Part shown: one piece after another, positions 1-7,741 of the stretch
How the letters are laid out: every line of letters starts with the position of its first letter
Position numbering within the stretch: position 1 is the stretch's first letter
Source: Oscillospiraceae bacterium
Lineage (GTDB): Bacteria; Bacillota; Clostridia; Oscillospirales; Ruminococcaceae
Direction of reading: 5' to 3'
DNA length: 49,649 nt
Assembly (NCBI GenBank): GCA_014799325.1
Contig: JAAVIE010000113.1
Span: forward strand, 1-49,649
Translations under genes and position numbers: made by a program
Notes under the pieces: model-generated
Databases searched by the model: none
What the model saw: the letters and a program-made list of their open reading frames with translations, nothing else
Told to the model about the DNA's origin: nothing

Positions 1-2
1 AA

Positions 3-1145
3 GATGAAGATTTGGTTGAGGACAAACTTCCGACAGAAATGACATTACTCGGTATTATCGGCGTTGTTGACCCTGTAAGAGCAGAAGTTCCTGACGCAGT
101 AGAAATTGCTCACAAAGCAGGTATTCAGATAATCGAGATCACCGGTGATTGTATTGAAACAGCTATTGCAGTTGCAAAAGAATGTGGAATTTACAAAGAG
201 GGCGATATTGCTTTAACCAATGATGAATTTGAAGCAATGACAGATGAAAAAGTCAAAAGTGTAATTCCTTCATTAAGAGTTATCGCAAGATGTTCGCCAA
301 ACACAAAACTTCGTCTTGTAACACTTGCACAGGAAATAGGTAAGTCAGTTGCTATGACAGGTGATGGTGTAAATGATTCACCTGCATTAAAAAGAGCCGA
401 CGTTGGTTTCGGCATGCAGAGCGGCAGCGATGTAGCAAAAGAGGCAAGTGATATTGTGCTGACTGATGATAATTTTGCATCTACCGTAAAGGCAGTAGAA
501 GTGGGAAGAACATTTATGCACAATATTATGATGTTCCTTGAATTTCAGTTGCCTATAAATATTTCGCTTTTGGTTTTAAGTATTATATATCCATTGATTG
601 CATCAGGGGTAGCAATCTTGGCTTCGGTGCAAATTTTGATTGTAAATATTATTATGGATTCGCTTAATTCGCTCTCGTTTGGCGGAGAACCTCCGAAAAA
701 AGAATACATGCTGGAATCACCTATTAAGAAAGGTTCGGGCTTGTTTATCAGAGGCGCAAAAGGAAGAATTGCATTAAGCACTTGTTCATTTATTGGTATT
801 TATGCATTGCTAACATTTACATCAATCAGTAATTTATTTGCAACAGATATAGAAAGCTTGACTGCAAGATTTGCAATATTATGTTTTGCGGCTGTATTTA
901 ACGGGTTTAACATTAGAACTGAACATATAAACTTGTTTACTGGGTTAAATAAGAATAAATTGTTCGGTAAAATTGCATTAGGTATTCTTGCGGGAATTAC
1001 TATGCTTTGCTCATTTGCTGGTGATTTGGTAAAAGTAACATCATTAGACGTAATACAATGGTTAGTAATTATCGGGCTTTCGTTTATCGTAATTCCGGTA
1101 GATTTAGCAAGAAAAGCTATTAACACAATAAATAATCGTACATAA
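3..1145 (+). CDS. Calcium-type P-type ATPase, C-terminal part (5' end outside window)
   Basis: The reading frame is open from base 3, so the true start and the phosphorylated Asp (DKTGT) lie upstream of the window. What remains is the end of the P domain and the C-terminal membrane half. The hinge motif TGDGVNDSPALKRADVGFGM is intact near residue 117. Several hydrophobic helices follow (about residues 165-230 and 255-370). This layout fits type II P-type ATPases that export Ca2+ or other cations across the cytoplasmic membrane. The gene ends 13 bases before a vWA gene and leads a TerD module. Calcium-type ATPases are known neighbours of Ter proteins, so a role in the same stress response is an inference. 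Confidence 0.88.
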   Translation, partial: DEDLVEDKLPTEMTLLGIIGVVDPVRAEVPDAVEIAHKAGIQIIEITGDCIETAIAVAKECGIYKEGDIALTNDEFEAMTDEKVKSVIPSLRVIARCSPNTKLRLVTLAQEIGKSVAMTGDGVNDSPALKRADVGFGMQSGSDVAKEASDIVLTDDNFASTVKAVEVGRTFMHNIMMFLEFQLPINISLLVLSIIYPLIASGVAILASVQILIVNIIMDSLNSLSFGGEPPKKEYMLESPIKKGSGLFIRGAKGRIALSTCSFIGIYALLTFTSISNLFATDIESLTARFAILCFAAVFNGFNIRTEHINLFTGLNKNKLFGKIALGILAGITMLCSFAGDLVKVTSLDVIQWLVIIGLSFIVIPVDLARKAINTINNRT

Positions 1146-1158
1146 GGAGGATATGAAT

Positions 1159-1899
1159 ATGGGATTTTGGGACAAGTTATTTGGAAATGACAATAACACA
1201 AGCAGCAAAACTGAACATACTTCAGTTTCACCAACAATTGATATGTCCAAATCAGCAGAAAGCTTAAACAAAGTGCTGATAAATATGTCAAAGGGAAACA
1301 AAATCAATATGACAAAACATATTGCAAGAGTGGCTTTGGCAATGGATTATTCTGGAAGTATGAGCAATTTATTCGTAAACGGATCTGTTCAGGAGGTGAT
1401 AACAAGACTTTTACCAATAGCATTAAAATTCGATGATAACGGAGAACTGGAATCTTGGCTTTTCTCTAATGATAAAGAAAGACTTGAAGCAGTAACGATT
1501 AACAACTACAAAAACTATGTCAAGTCAGAAATGATGAATGCTAATATAAGAATGGGCGGCACAAATTATGCTCCTGTACTGAAAGATATAGTCGAGTATT
1601 ATAAGGACGTTGAACCCAGTGAAATTCCTGCGTTTATAATCTTTATTACAGACGGAGAAAATTGGGATATAGAAGAAACAAATCATATTGTTAAAGAGCT
1701 TTCAAATTACAATATGTTTGTCCAGTTTATTGGAATTGGTGACGAAACCTTTAATTATCTGAAATCTTTAGATAATATGAAAGGCAGGAAATACGACAAC
1801 ACCGGATTTACCGCTGTCAGAGATATGAATCTTATGACAGATGAAGAATTATACACTGAGATCCTTAGACAGTATAAGGACTGGTTAAATACAAAGTAA
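1159..1899 (+). CDS. vWA domain protein of a Ter stress module (TerF/TerY-like)
   Basis: A single von Willebrand factor A domain of about 246 residues. The MIDAS metal site is complete: DYSGS at residues 63-67, the Thr in GGTNYAPV, and the Asp in FITDGEN. Such cytosolic vWA proteins act as metal-dependent adaptors in tellurite-resistance-type (Ter) systems. I start at 1159 rather than at the ATG at 1153, because the AAGGAGG at 1144-1150 is 8 bases from 1159 but only 2 from 1153. The gene is directly followed by a TerD gene, which supports the Ter assignment. The partner or client is unknown. Confidence 0.8.
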   Translation: MGFWDKLFGNDNNTSSKTEHTSVSPTIDMSKSAESLNKVLINMSKGNKINMTKHIARVALAMDYSGSMSNLFVNGSVQEVITRLLPIALKFDDNGELESWLFSNDKERLEAVTINNYKNYVKSEMMNANIRMGGTNYAPVLKDIVEYYKDVEPSEIPAFIIFITDGENWDIEETNHIVKELSNYNMFVQFIGIGDETFNYLKSLDNMKGRKYDNTGFTAVRDMNLMTDEELYTEILRQYKDWLNTK

Positions 1900-1920
1900 G
1901 AAAGATGAGGTAAAAATAAT

Positions 1921-2562
1921 ATGGCAAACGTTATCAACATGAGCAAGAACCAGAAGATCAGCATGATAAAGGAAGATGGAACCGCAATAAAAAACTTCTT
2001 TATTGGCGTAAATTGGGATCAAAACAGATATGCCGGAGAAGCAGATATTGACTTTGACATAAACGGTTTCTTAACTAACGCTGATAGAAAAGTAATGTAT
2101 CCTAAGGATATTGTAAATTATAATACATACGGTGACGGAAGTGCTTATCCTTGGGTGGAATTTTCTGGGGACAATCTTACAGGGGATGATTCAAAGGGTA
2201 TCACTTTTAACGGCAAACATTATGATGAATATTTTATTGTACATTCCGACAGTTTCCCAAAGGATAAAAGCGATTTTACTATCTGCTTAACAATTTTCAG
2301 AGCAGTGCAGAGACTTCAGAATTTCGGAATGGTTAATAACGCCACTATGACAATTTGCGATTATGATGATCCGAGTGGAACAAAGTGGGAATTTGATCTT
2401 TCTGAGAACGAAAAATTTGAAAAGCTGAATGCCGTTGAAATGGGTAGGTTATACCGTTATGGAGACGGATTTAAATTTCAGGCACTTGGCTCAGGTTATG
2501 TGGGAGGCATGACAGAACTGTTTAAAAACTTTGGATTAGATATTGATGAAGGGAGAGATTGA
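1921..2562 (+). CDS. TerD-family protein
   Basis: The whole 213-residue protein is one TerD domain. Recognisable blocks are GVNWDQN, the acidic DIDFDINGFL, FSGDNLTGDDSKG, the QNFGMVNNA stretch and the C-terminal LYRYGDGFKFQALGSGYVGG. TerD domains bind Ca2+ through the acidic strands and occur in stress and tellurite-resistance systems. The gene sits between a vWA gene and a membrane-anchored coiled-coil gene, 21 bases after the former. Only one TerD copy is seen here, whereas many Ter operons carry several, and TerC/TerB are not in the window. The substrate or stress is not shown by the sequence. Confidence 0.88.
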   Translation: MANVINMSKNQKISMIKEDGTAIKNFFIGVNWDQNRYAGEADIDFDINGFLTNADRKVMYPKDIVNYNTYGDGSAYPWVEFSGDNLTGDDSKGITFNGKHYDEYFIVHSDSFPKDKSDFTICLTIFRAVQRLQNFGMVNNATMTICDYDDPSGTKWEFDLSENEKFEKLNAVEMGRLYRYGDGFKFQALGSGYVGGMTELFKNFGLDIDEGRD

Positions 2563-2563
2563 T

Positions 2564-3316
2564 ATGAATTATTTAATTATACTAATTATTGTATGCTGCG
2601 TAATTGGTTTTTTGTTTTTTACAAAAACAGGTAAAAGATTAAGATTAAGAGCTTCTGGTACAGCTGATGAAGTAATTTCAAAAGATGCCTCAACGCCCGA
2701 AGGAGCAAAAGCATACTACAATACCGCTATTGCAAAAAAGGAAGAAGATTATCAGAAAGCACATTCTATTTATGCACAAATGCTCGGCAAGATTGAAAGC
2801 TACGAAGAACAGCTTCGTACACTCAAAAAAGAGAATATGCAGCTGGATCTAAATATTAACGCTTGTATTGACAAATCCGATGATGAAGGGACAAAGATAT
2901 ACCTCACCAGGCAGGAAGAAGTATCTGAAAAAATTGAGATTATTAAAGAGGCGGTAAAAGAGTTAAAAGAAAATGCTGCATTACAAAACGAAACTCTAAA
3001 CGAAATGCACGATAGTCTCAATAAACTCAAATCCGAAAAAGAGACAGCCATTCTTACATTAGAAACTTCACAAGCAACAAGATCTTTACAGGCAACGCCA
3101 GGAATTTCTTCAAGGGAAGAAGATAAAATGCTTGAAAAGGTCAGAGAAGGAATCAAAAAGACGAAAGAAGAAGCTAATGGCAATAAGATCGCATACGAAA
3201 ACTCTACTGCTGTTCAGCAGAAACGGCTTGATAAGAAGATGAAAGAAGATGAGATTCAGAGAAAATTAGAACAGTTAAAGGCAGATAGGAAAAATGAAAG
3301 AAAAGATAAATCATAA
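2564..3316 (+). CDS. Membrane-anchored coiled-coil protein of the Ter module
   Basis: About 250 residues. A single N-terminal transmembrane helix (residues 2-20, NYLIILIIVCCVIGFLFF) is followed by a long charged coiled coil rich in E, K and Q, so the bulk is probably cytoplasmic. I start at the ATG at 2564, served by GGGAG at 2551-2555. The longer frame beginning at 2543 would start inside terD. No enzyme motif is visible. PspA/IM30-like coiled-coil proteins accompany Ter genes in other genomes, and this could be a distant equivalent that senses or stabilises the membrane. That is inference; no family is firmly recognised. Confidence 0.7.
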   Translation: MNYLIILIIVCCVIGFLFFTKTGKRLRLRASGTADEVISKDASTPEGAKAYYNTAIAKKEEDYQKAHSIYAQMLGKIESYEEQLRTLKKENMQLDLNINACIDKSDDEGTKIYLTRQEEVSEKIEIIKEAVKELKENAALQNETLNEMHDSLNKLKSEKETAILTLETSQATRSLQATPGISSREEDKMLEKVREGIKKTKEEANGNKIAYENSTAVQQKRLDKKMKEDEIQRKLEQLKADRKNERKDKS

Positions 3317-3650
3317 AATGAGTTTGACAAAAAAGATTATATTTTCATTTGGATGTTCTCTAATTCTGCTTGTTTTTTCAGGCTGCGAAAACAAACAACC
3401 TATCATAATCAATGTCTCAAGTAACGAATCAATCTATAATGACGTTTTTGGGGAAACTGCACTGATCAAAATAGGAAATGGGCTGTGGTATGACGCAACA
3501 ACTCGAATTGTATATTGGTGGAGTGGAAAATTATCTTATGATTGGCAGAGTTCTACTACACCAAGTCCTTATTATGCACCAAACGGTCTTCCCTACCGAT
3601 ACAACCCGGAAACGAATACATTTGAGGAGATTTCTAATGAGCTATATTGA
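3294..3650 (+). CDS. Small lipoprotein, unknown function
   Basis: A 118-residue protein with a lipoprotein signal: charged start, hydrophobic core (about residues 15-28) and the lipobox LVFSGC, cleaved before Cys. The mature part is short and rich in Tyr and Trp, including WYDATTRIVYWW and PYYAPNGLPYRYNPE. It overlaps the end of the coiled-coil gene by 23 bases and the next gene by 14, so it belongs to the same transcript. Proteins with YDxxTxxVYW stretches occur in phages and mobile elements, but I recognise no function. Confidence 0.65.
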   Translation: MKEKINHKMSLTKKIIFSFGCSLILLVFSGCENKQPIIINVSSNESIYNDVFGETALIKIGNGLWYDATTRIVYWWSGKLSYDWQSSTTPSPYYAPNGLPYRYNPETNTFEEISNELY

Positions 3651-4023
3651 AAAAATCAAGAACTTTTTCAAAAACTACAAATCCAAACGCCAACTGAGAG
3701 AGGAAATTGAAAGCCTGAAAGAAGAATTGAGTTATAAATACACCAACTCCGTAAGGCTGGGAAGACACGAGCCTATAACCGTCAAGTTATTTGCCGAAAC
3801 AAGTCTCTCACCGTATTATAAAAACCACGAAATAATGATCGATAACGCAAAAAACTCTTTAGCGAGAAAAATTGCCGAAGATCTAATACCATACATGGTT
3901 TGGGAAGAATTCCCTAATCCTATAATTCCCGACGAAAAGGTTCTTATGGGAGGCTTAATGGTTGTAGATAAGGCGGAAGAAATTCAGCAATATATGGATT
4001 GCAGGCGTTTATATCAACAATAA
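3637..4023 (+). CDS. Phage-type hypothetical protein with N-terminal coiled coil
   Basis: A 128-residue protein. The start is ATG 3637, with GAGGAG at 3624-3629; a longer upstream frame is only an overlap with the lipoprotein gene. Residues 1-35 form a basic helix and coiled coil (KNFFKNYKSKRQLREEIESL). The rest contains PITVKLFAET and a helical segment LARKIAEDLIPYMVWEE. It looks like small accessory proteins of phages in Clostridia. No catalytic motif is seen. Confidence 0.6.
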   Translation: MSYIEKIKNFFKNYKSKRQLREEIESLKEELSYKYTNSVRLGRHEPITVKLFAETSLSPYYKNHEIMIDNAKNSLARKIAEDLIPYMVWEEFPNPIIPDEKVLMGGLMVVDKAEEIQQYMDCRRLYQQ

Positions 4024-4044
4024 CAAACAGAAAGGAAAAATGAT

Positions 4045-4440
4045 ATGAAAAAGAGAATTTTAAGTTTAATTTTAGCTGTAATAACGCTCTTATGTTTTTC
4101 GAGCTGTTCGGAAGCTGATAGAGTTTCCTATAACCTCTCCCAGCAGGCAGATAACTTTAATATTGTCCGTCAGCTTACAGTTATCAACTGCATAAAAGGA
4201 GATGTGTTATTCCAAATGACGGGCAAGCTGTCTATCACAGCAGATGTAACAGACAATCAGCTCGAAATCATTGTTGAAGACGGCGGCACTTATGTAAAAC
4301 ATTTTGTGGGGTTGAGCGATAATGTAACATACATAATTGAGGATCTGAACTTAGGAGCTAATGATGTTGCCAAATACAAATATACTCTTAATTTCAACCC
4401 GAATATGTGGCTGCCTGTAAATATTGAGCCTATTGATTAA
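4045..4440 (+). CDS. Beta-sandwich-type lipoprotein of a mobile element
   Basis: A 131-residue protein with signal peptide and lipobox (LCFSSC, Cys near residue 21). The mature part is predicted mostly beta: alternating strands such as QLTVINCIKGDVLFQMTG and LSITADVTDNQLEIIVED. This resembles beta-sandwich lipoproteins found in phages and integrative elements of Firmicutes, but the molecular role of that family is unknown to me. A good Shine-Dalgarno (AAAGGAA) precedes it. It is the second lipoprotein within 1 kb of the Ter module, so surface exposure may be part of this locus's job. Confidence 0.65.
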   Translation: MKKRILSLILAVITLLCFSSCSEADRVSYNLSQQADNFNIVRQLTVINCIKGDVLFQMTGKLSITADVTDNQLEIIVEDGGTYVKHFVGLSDNVTYIIEDLNLGANDVAKYKYTLNFNPNMWLPVNIEPID

Positions 4441-4492
4441 GCTGTGCAGCAACAGTAATGCGAAAACGGATCAAGCAAAAGAGGATAGAGAA

Positions 4493-4771
4493 ATGATATA
4501 TAAAAATAGTATTGCGATCATACACACCCAAAACAAAAGTGGACATATTGTTGGCAGCCACTCGATTGCTACATATAACTACCAACAAGCAAGACCAAAT
4601 CAATTTGCCTACGACTACTTGTGTGATGAATTTGAAATTAAGGAAACGGTTGGAGGAGAGCTTCTTATAACAACCTTTAGAAGACTTAATTTTTCCAGTA
4701 TTGAAATTAAAGAAGATATTTTATTCTCTAATGTTGCCAATGTTGAAATTCATACAGAGTATAGCATATAA
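4493..4771 (+). CDS. Small hypothetical protein of the element
   Basis: A 92-residue protein starting at ATG 4493, with GAGG at 4481-4484 eight bases away. An upstream in-frame extension to 4424 would overlap the lipoprotein gene without a ribosome site, so I reject it. The sequence is mixed alpha/beta and ends VANVEIHTEYSI. No family is recognised. It lies in the run of short co-directional genes between the lipoproteins and the zinc-ribbon genes. Confidence 0.5.
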   Translation: MIYKNSIAIIHTQNKSGHIVGSHSIATYNYQQARPNQFAYDYLCDEFEIKETVGGELLITTFRRLNFSSIEIKEDILFSNVANVEIHTEYSI

Positions 4772-4806
4772 TGACATTTTTATATGTTGGAAAGGATGGC
4801 GAAAAA

Positions 4807-5160
4807 ATGAAAGATGATTACATAAGCCGTAGGGCGATATTTCACGATTTGCTGGTTATGAACAACGGAAGTGTTGTTCCCGATTTCGATATTGATGGAT
4901 TTTGAAATAAAATAGATGTTCCTACTATTAAGAGCATAATAAGGAAAACTCCCGCCGCTGATGTGCAGGAAGTGAAACACGGAAAATGGATTTTTGGAAC
5001 ACCGAACATTATCGGATTTTTCCTGGTACAATGTAGCTGCTGCGGAACTGAAATAGCAACTACTGTATCACCGGCAGATTGGAGTAATGAACCCAATACT
5101 ATCTATTGCGGAGCTTGTGGCGCTAAAATGGATGGAAAGGACAGCAATAATGGAGACTGA
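4807..5160 (+). pseudogene. Zinc-ribbon phage protein interrupted by an in-frame TGA
   Basis: An ATG at 4807 opens a frame starting MKDDYISRRAIFHDLL that meets TGA at 4903-4905. The same frame then continues to 5160 without another stop. Either side of the TGA reads as one protein: DFDIDGF, then NKIDVPTI, then a zinc ribbon with CSCCG and CGAC pairs. In related phage proteins the interrupted position (DGF-W-NKID type) is usually Trp, so TGG to TGA is the likely change. Other genes of the element use TGA as a normal stop, so recoding is unlikely. Two short products, or a dead gene, are expected. Confidence 0.7.
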
Positions 5161-5728
5161 ACTAACTAAAACTATAAAACGCCGTTTAAGGCAATTTAAT
5201 CCCGCCATGAACAGCAATCTTCGGACAATAAGATGGTCAGAAGAAGTATGGACTCCAACAGGAATTGTAGATCAGATAAGATTTGAGGATTATATCGAAA
5301 GAGATGATAGTTTTTGTGGCTACAATGAGTATTATCCCGAAACAGATTGTAAAATTGAGGGACAAAAGTATCCTAATGGTAATTGCCGTGGATGTGTGTT
5401 TAAAAGAAACAGACATATATTAGGAATACTAACAACTTGCTTTGAGGTAAAAATAACGGTATCAGATTTCAAAAGCGCAAATGGGCACAATTTTTGTGGA
5501 AATTATAACTATTATGTTGTTCCAATCGGAATTTATAAGGCTATAGAACCATTAGTACCAAAGGACATAGGCATTATTGTTTATTATTCACTTACAAACA
5601 GAATGAGAGTAAGGAGAACAAGTTCATTCAAAGAAGTAAATTCTGACGACCTCTCTTTGCTTCTGTATAATGCTCTGAAAAAATGGGTTGACAAATACGA
5701 GAAAGAAGGCGAAAATAATGACCATTGA
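5150..5728 (+). CDS. PD-(D/E)XK nuclease-like phage protein (MmcB-like)
   Basis: A 192-residue protein starting at ATG 5150 (GGAAAGG at 5134-5140). It overlaps the end of the zinc-ribbon pseudogene by 11 bases. The segment GIVDQIRFEDY followed by TTCFEVKITVSDFKSANGHN gives a D...ExK arrangement like the PD-(D/E)XK nuclease fold seen in MmcB-type DNA-repair proteins and phage homologues. Cys pairs (CKIEGQ...CRGC) sit between the two parts and may bind metal. The nuclease activity is inferred from this pattern only; the family resemblance is moderate. Confidence 0.5.
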   Translation: METELTKTIKRRLRQFNPAMNSNLRTIRWSEEVWTPTGIVDQIRFEDYIERDDSFCGYNEYYPETDCKIEGQKYPNGNCRGCVFKRNRHILGILTTCFEVKITVSDFKSANGHNFCGNYNYYVVPIGIYKAIEPLVPKDIGIIVYYSLTNRMRVRRTSSFKEVNSDDLSLLLYNALKKWVDKYEKEGENNDH

Positions 5729-5954
5729 AGAAGCCAGAAACGAAATACCAAATATAAACGACTTTTGCAAATGTGCTTGCAGTGTTTGCACTGCTAACGA
5801 TTGGCATTGCCCTACAGACTGCGAAACCCTTGAAAAAGCAAGAAGAATGGACTTTGACAGGATCGTAAGATCCTACGCAAAAAATGAGGGTAGCTGGTCT
5901 AAAGTCTTTAGGTTTATCAACAGAGCAAATGTCGATTATGAGAAAGGACGGTAA
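5718..5954 (+). CDS. Small Cys-rich phage protein
   Basis: A 78-residue protein starting MTIEEARNEIPN, overlapping the previous gene by 11 bases, with GAAAGAAGG upstream. Five Cys in CKCACSVCTANDWHCPTDC suggest a small metal site. The remainder is a basic helix (ETLEKARRMDFDRIVRSYA). It resembles short phage proteins of unknown role in Clostridia. Confidence 0.55.
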   Translation: MTIEEARNEIPNINDFCKCACSVCTANDWHCPTDCETLEKARRMDFDRIVRSYAKNEGSWSKVFRFINRANVDYEKGR

Positions 5955-5959
5955 AAACG

Positions 5960-6253
5960 ATGGATAAACTTATTTCTATCGATGACATTCTTTTTAAATA
6001 TAATCGCCCTAAAAAAAGATTTACGCATTTGTGGAATAGAGTGATGTGTGTTGACAGACGTGATATTTGTTTTGGAATAGTTAGAGGACACGTTTGTGGA
6101 GAGGTTGTCGACCTTCTTGCAGGTTATGAGGACACAGGTCTCACTCCCGAAGAAATCAAAATCTTACAAGAGGATAATGCAAGACTTCATAAGCTCCTTG
6201 ATGATCTTGAATCAATTCTTAATATAAAAGGCGGTGATCATAATGTCTCATAA
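5960..6253 (+). CDS. Phage-type hypothetical protein (YEDTGLTPEE motif)
   Basis: A 97-residue protein. It carries LLAGYEDTGLTPEEIKIL, a signature seen in many small proteins of Firmicute phages and integrative elements, followed by a short coiled coil (QEDNARLHKLLDDLESIL). The start ATG at 5960 follows AAAGGACGG. The function of proteins with this motif is unknown to me; the assignment to phage-derived cargo is solid. Confidence 0.65.
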   Translation: MDKLISIDDILFKYNRPKKRFTHLWNRVMCVDRRDICFGIVRGHVCGEVVDLLAGYEDTGLTPEEIKILQEDNARLHKLLDDLESILNIKGGDHNVS

Positions 6254-6461
6254 ATACTGCCGATACTGCGCCTATTGTATAAGCGGCGATACATATTATT
6301 GCACCGAATTTGAAAAGGTTCTCCACAATATCAAAAGTGCCGTAAACTGTTCGTTGTTTACAATGTCGGCATTAGGTGATATAGACACGGGGAAACCCTA
6401 TAAGCCAAGAAAAAAGGTTTCTGTTCGTGATGATAGTACGCAGATTACATTATTTAAGTAA
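6243..6461 (+). CDS. Small Cys-rich phage protein
   Basis: A 72-residue protein starting at ATG 6243 (AAAGGCGG upstream), overlapping the previous gene by 11 bases. The N-terminal half has repeated Cys (YCRYCAYCISGDTYYC), a likely metal-binding knuckle. The end GKPYKPRKK...QITLFK is typical of small phage proteins in Clostridia. No function is known to me. Confidence 0.6.
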   Translation: MSHKYCRYCAYCISGDTYYCTEFEKVLHNIKSAVNCSLFTMSALGDIDTGKPYKPRKKVSVRDDSTQITLFK

Positions 6462-6494
6462 AACAAGCATTTTAGAGGAGGAATAAAGTTAGAA

Positions 6495-7034
6495 TTGGAA
6501 ACCATAGTAGTAAACTTATTTGGAGAACCATCAGCAGGCAAAAGCACAGCTGCAATGGACATTACAGCTAATTTAAAAAGAAATGGTATAAACGCTGAAT
6601 ATGTTTCTGAATTTGCCAAAGATAAGGTGTATGAAAACAATAACGAGGTATTCAAACACCAAGAGTACATATTCGGCAAACAGTCATTCAAAATGGGAAG
6701 AGTAAAGGATAAAGTTCAGGTTATGGTCGTCGATTCTCCGCTGATACTTTGTATTATATATAACAAAGATAGCATACTTGGAGATAATTTTAATAAGACT
6801 GTGTTGAATATGTTCAATTCATATAACAACAAAAATTATCTTCTTGTGAGGAAACACGCTTATGAAAATGAGGGGAGATTTCAGAACGAACAGGAAGCAT
6901 TGGATGTCAGAAAACAAATTATGGACAAATTGAACAAACTCAACATTAAATATTCTACAACAACGTCAAAAAGCGAAGACTGTGAAGAAATCGTTAATGA
7001 AATCACAAAGGAGATCAAAAGTCATGAACAGTAA
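6495..7034 (+). CDS. P-loop ATPase/kinase of phage type (AAA_28-like)
   Basis: A 179-residue P-loop protein. The Walker A GEPSAGKST lies at residues 10-18 and a Walker B-like VMVVDSPLIL lies near residue 76. The size and layout match small phage NTPases or nucleoside-kinase-like proteins. The start is unusual: no ATG is available, and the frame opens with TTG at 6495 about 12 bases after a strong GGAGGA (6477-6482), so translation may be weak. It could act in nucleotide metabolism alongside the dUTPase and ThyX-like genes downstream, but the substrate cannot be read from the sequence. Confidence 0.6.
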   Translation: METIVVNLFGEPSAGKSTAAMDITANLKRNGINAEYVSEFAKDKVYENNNEVFKHQEYIFGKQSFKMGRVKDKVQVMVVDSPLILCIIYNKDSILGDNFNKTVLNMFNSYNNKNYLLVRKHAYENEGRFQNEQEALDVRKQIMDKLNKLNIKYSTTTSKSEDCEEIVNEITKEIKSHEQ

Positions 7035-7185
7035 AGGACACTTAATAATCAGTTTGGCAAAATCATCGATCAGAGTGATCGGTGGCATAGCAGCTCTTAT
7101 ATCCGGCTCGATAGTTCCGTTAGCAGTAGGAGTGATTATTGCAGAGGTTGGCGGAGTGCTTGAGGAGTTGGTTGATAAAAGATGA
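7024..7185 (+). CDS. Small membrane protein of the element
   Basis: A 53-residue protein, MNSKGHLIISLAKSSIRVIG..., with one or two hydrophobic segments (about residues 17-45) and a charged end EELVDKR. AAGGAG precedes the ATG at 7024. The gene overlaps the ATPase gene by 11 bases and shares an ATGA with the next. Similar tiny proteins occur in Clostridia phages and integrative elements; the role is unknown. Confidence 0.6.
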   Translation: MNSKGHLIISLAKSSIRVIGGIAALISGSIVPLAVGVIIAEVGGVLEELVDKR

Positions 7186-7349
7186 ATTCTATAAATGAAT
7201 ATCGATTCAAGCTGATCAAGGAAATGATCAAACTTGGAGCAACGGAAAATGACCTAAATCTAATAAGCGACACCTTGACCAGAAATTCCATTAAAATAAT
7301 AGAAACCCGAAAGATGTCGCATGGGCGATATTACAATAAAGTTATATAA
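7182..7349 (+). CDS. Very short hypothetical protein (55 residues)
   Basis: ATG 7182 overlaps the previous stop as ATGA, suggesting coupled translation. The product begins MNSINEYRFKLIKEMIKLGA and is mainly helical and charged. The gene runs 8 bases into the oppositely oriented gene at 7342, so the two converge tail to tail. Support is the coupling and the coding-like composition only. Confidence 0.45.
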   Translation: MNSINEYRFKLIKEMIKLGATENDLNLISDTLTRNSIKIIETRKMSHGRYYNKVI

Positions 7350-7644
7350 GCTCCTCGTTGATATTTTTTCGGACGGTCAAAGTATTGCTATCCCGTGAAA
7401 TACGATATGCCATATTTTTCTTAAAATGGTTTTCCCAATCCTCTAATTGAGAAATACATTTTGAGCCAAAATCCAAAACGCACACACCGTAAGCTTCCAG
7501 CCTATCCTCTACCGCCGCTAAAGTGATCCTTGATATTTTGGAACGCGTTGATAATTCGGGAGGAATACCAAATTTTTCCGATAAGTCTAATTCATTTTCC
7601 ATTACTATAGTATAGGTGTTTGGATTTACTGTAGCGTCTTGCAT
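7342..7644 (-). CDS. Oppositely oriented small protein with its own strong promoter
   Basis: A 100-residue protein, MQDATVNPNTYTIVMENELD..., the only convincing minus-strand gene in the element. I start at the ATG at 7644, with AAAGGA eleven bases upstream; a GTG nine bases earlier sits too close to that site. A near-consensus promoter (TTGACT, 17 bases, TATAAT) lies at 7709-7681. The fold appears alpha/beta, with VEDRLEAYGVCVLDFGSKCI in the middle. I recognise no family. Opposite orientation plus a private promoter suggests a maintenance, immunity or regulatory gene expressed while the rest is silent, which is inference. Confidence 0.6.
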   Translation of the reverse strand: MQDATVNPNTYTIVMENELDLSEKFGIPPELSTRSKISRITLAAVEDRLEAYGVCVLDFGSKCISQLEDWENHFKKNMAYRISRDSNTLTVRKNINEELI

Positions 7645-7680
7645 AAATATCACTATCCTTTGTATAAGTATTTTGGATAT

Positions 7681-7709
7681 ATTATACCAAACATAGCAGA
7701 AAAAGTCAA
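7681..7709 (-). promoter_or_regulatory. Promoter of the minus-strand element gene
   Basis: Read on the minus strand: TTGACT (7709-7704), a 17-base spacer, and TATAAT (7686-7681). This is five of six and six of six to the sigma-A consensus and lies 37 bases upstream of the ATG at 7644. Confidence 0.75.
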
Positions 7710-7741
7710 CAAATTAGATAGTATAGAAAGGAGAATTACAA

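Noticed and set aside
4807-5160. TGA recoded as Trp across the element
   Set aside because: terD, xis and a lipoprotein gene end at TGA, so the element uses TGA as a stop. A single point change is simpler.
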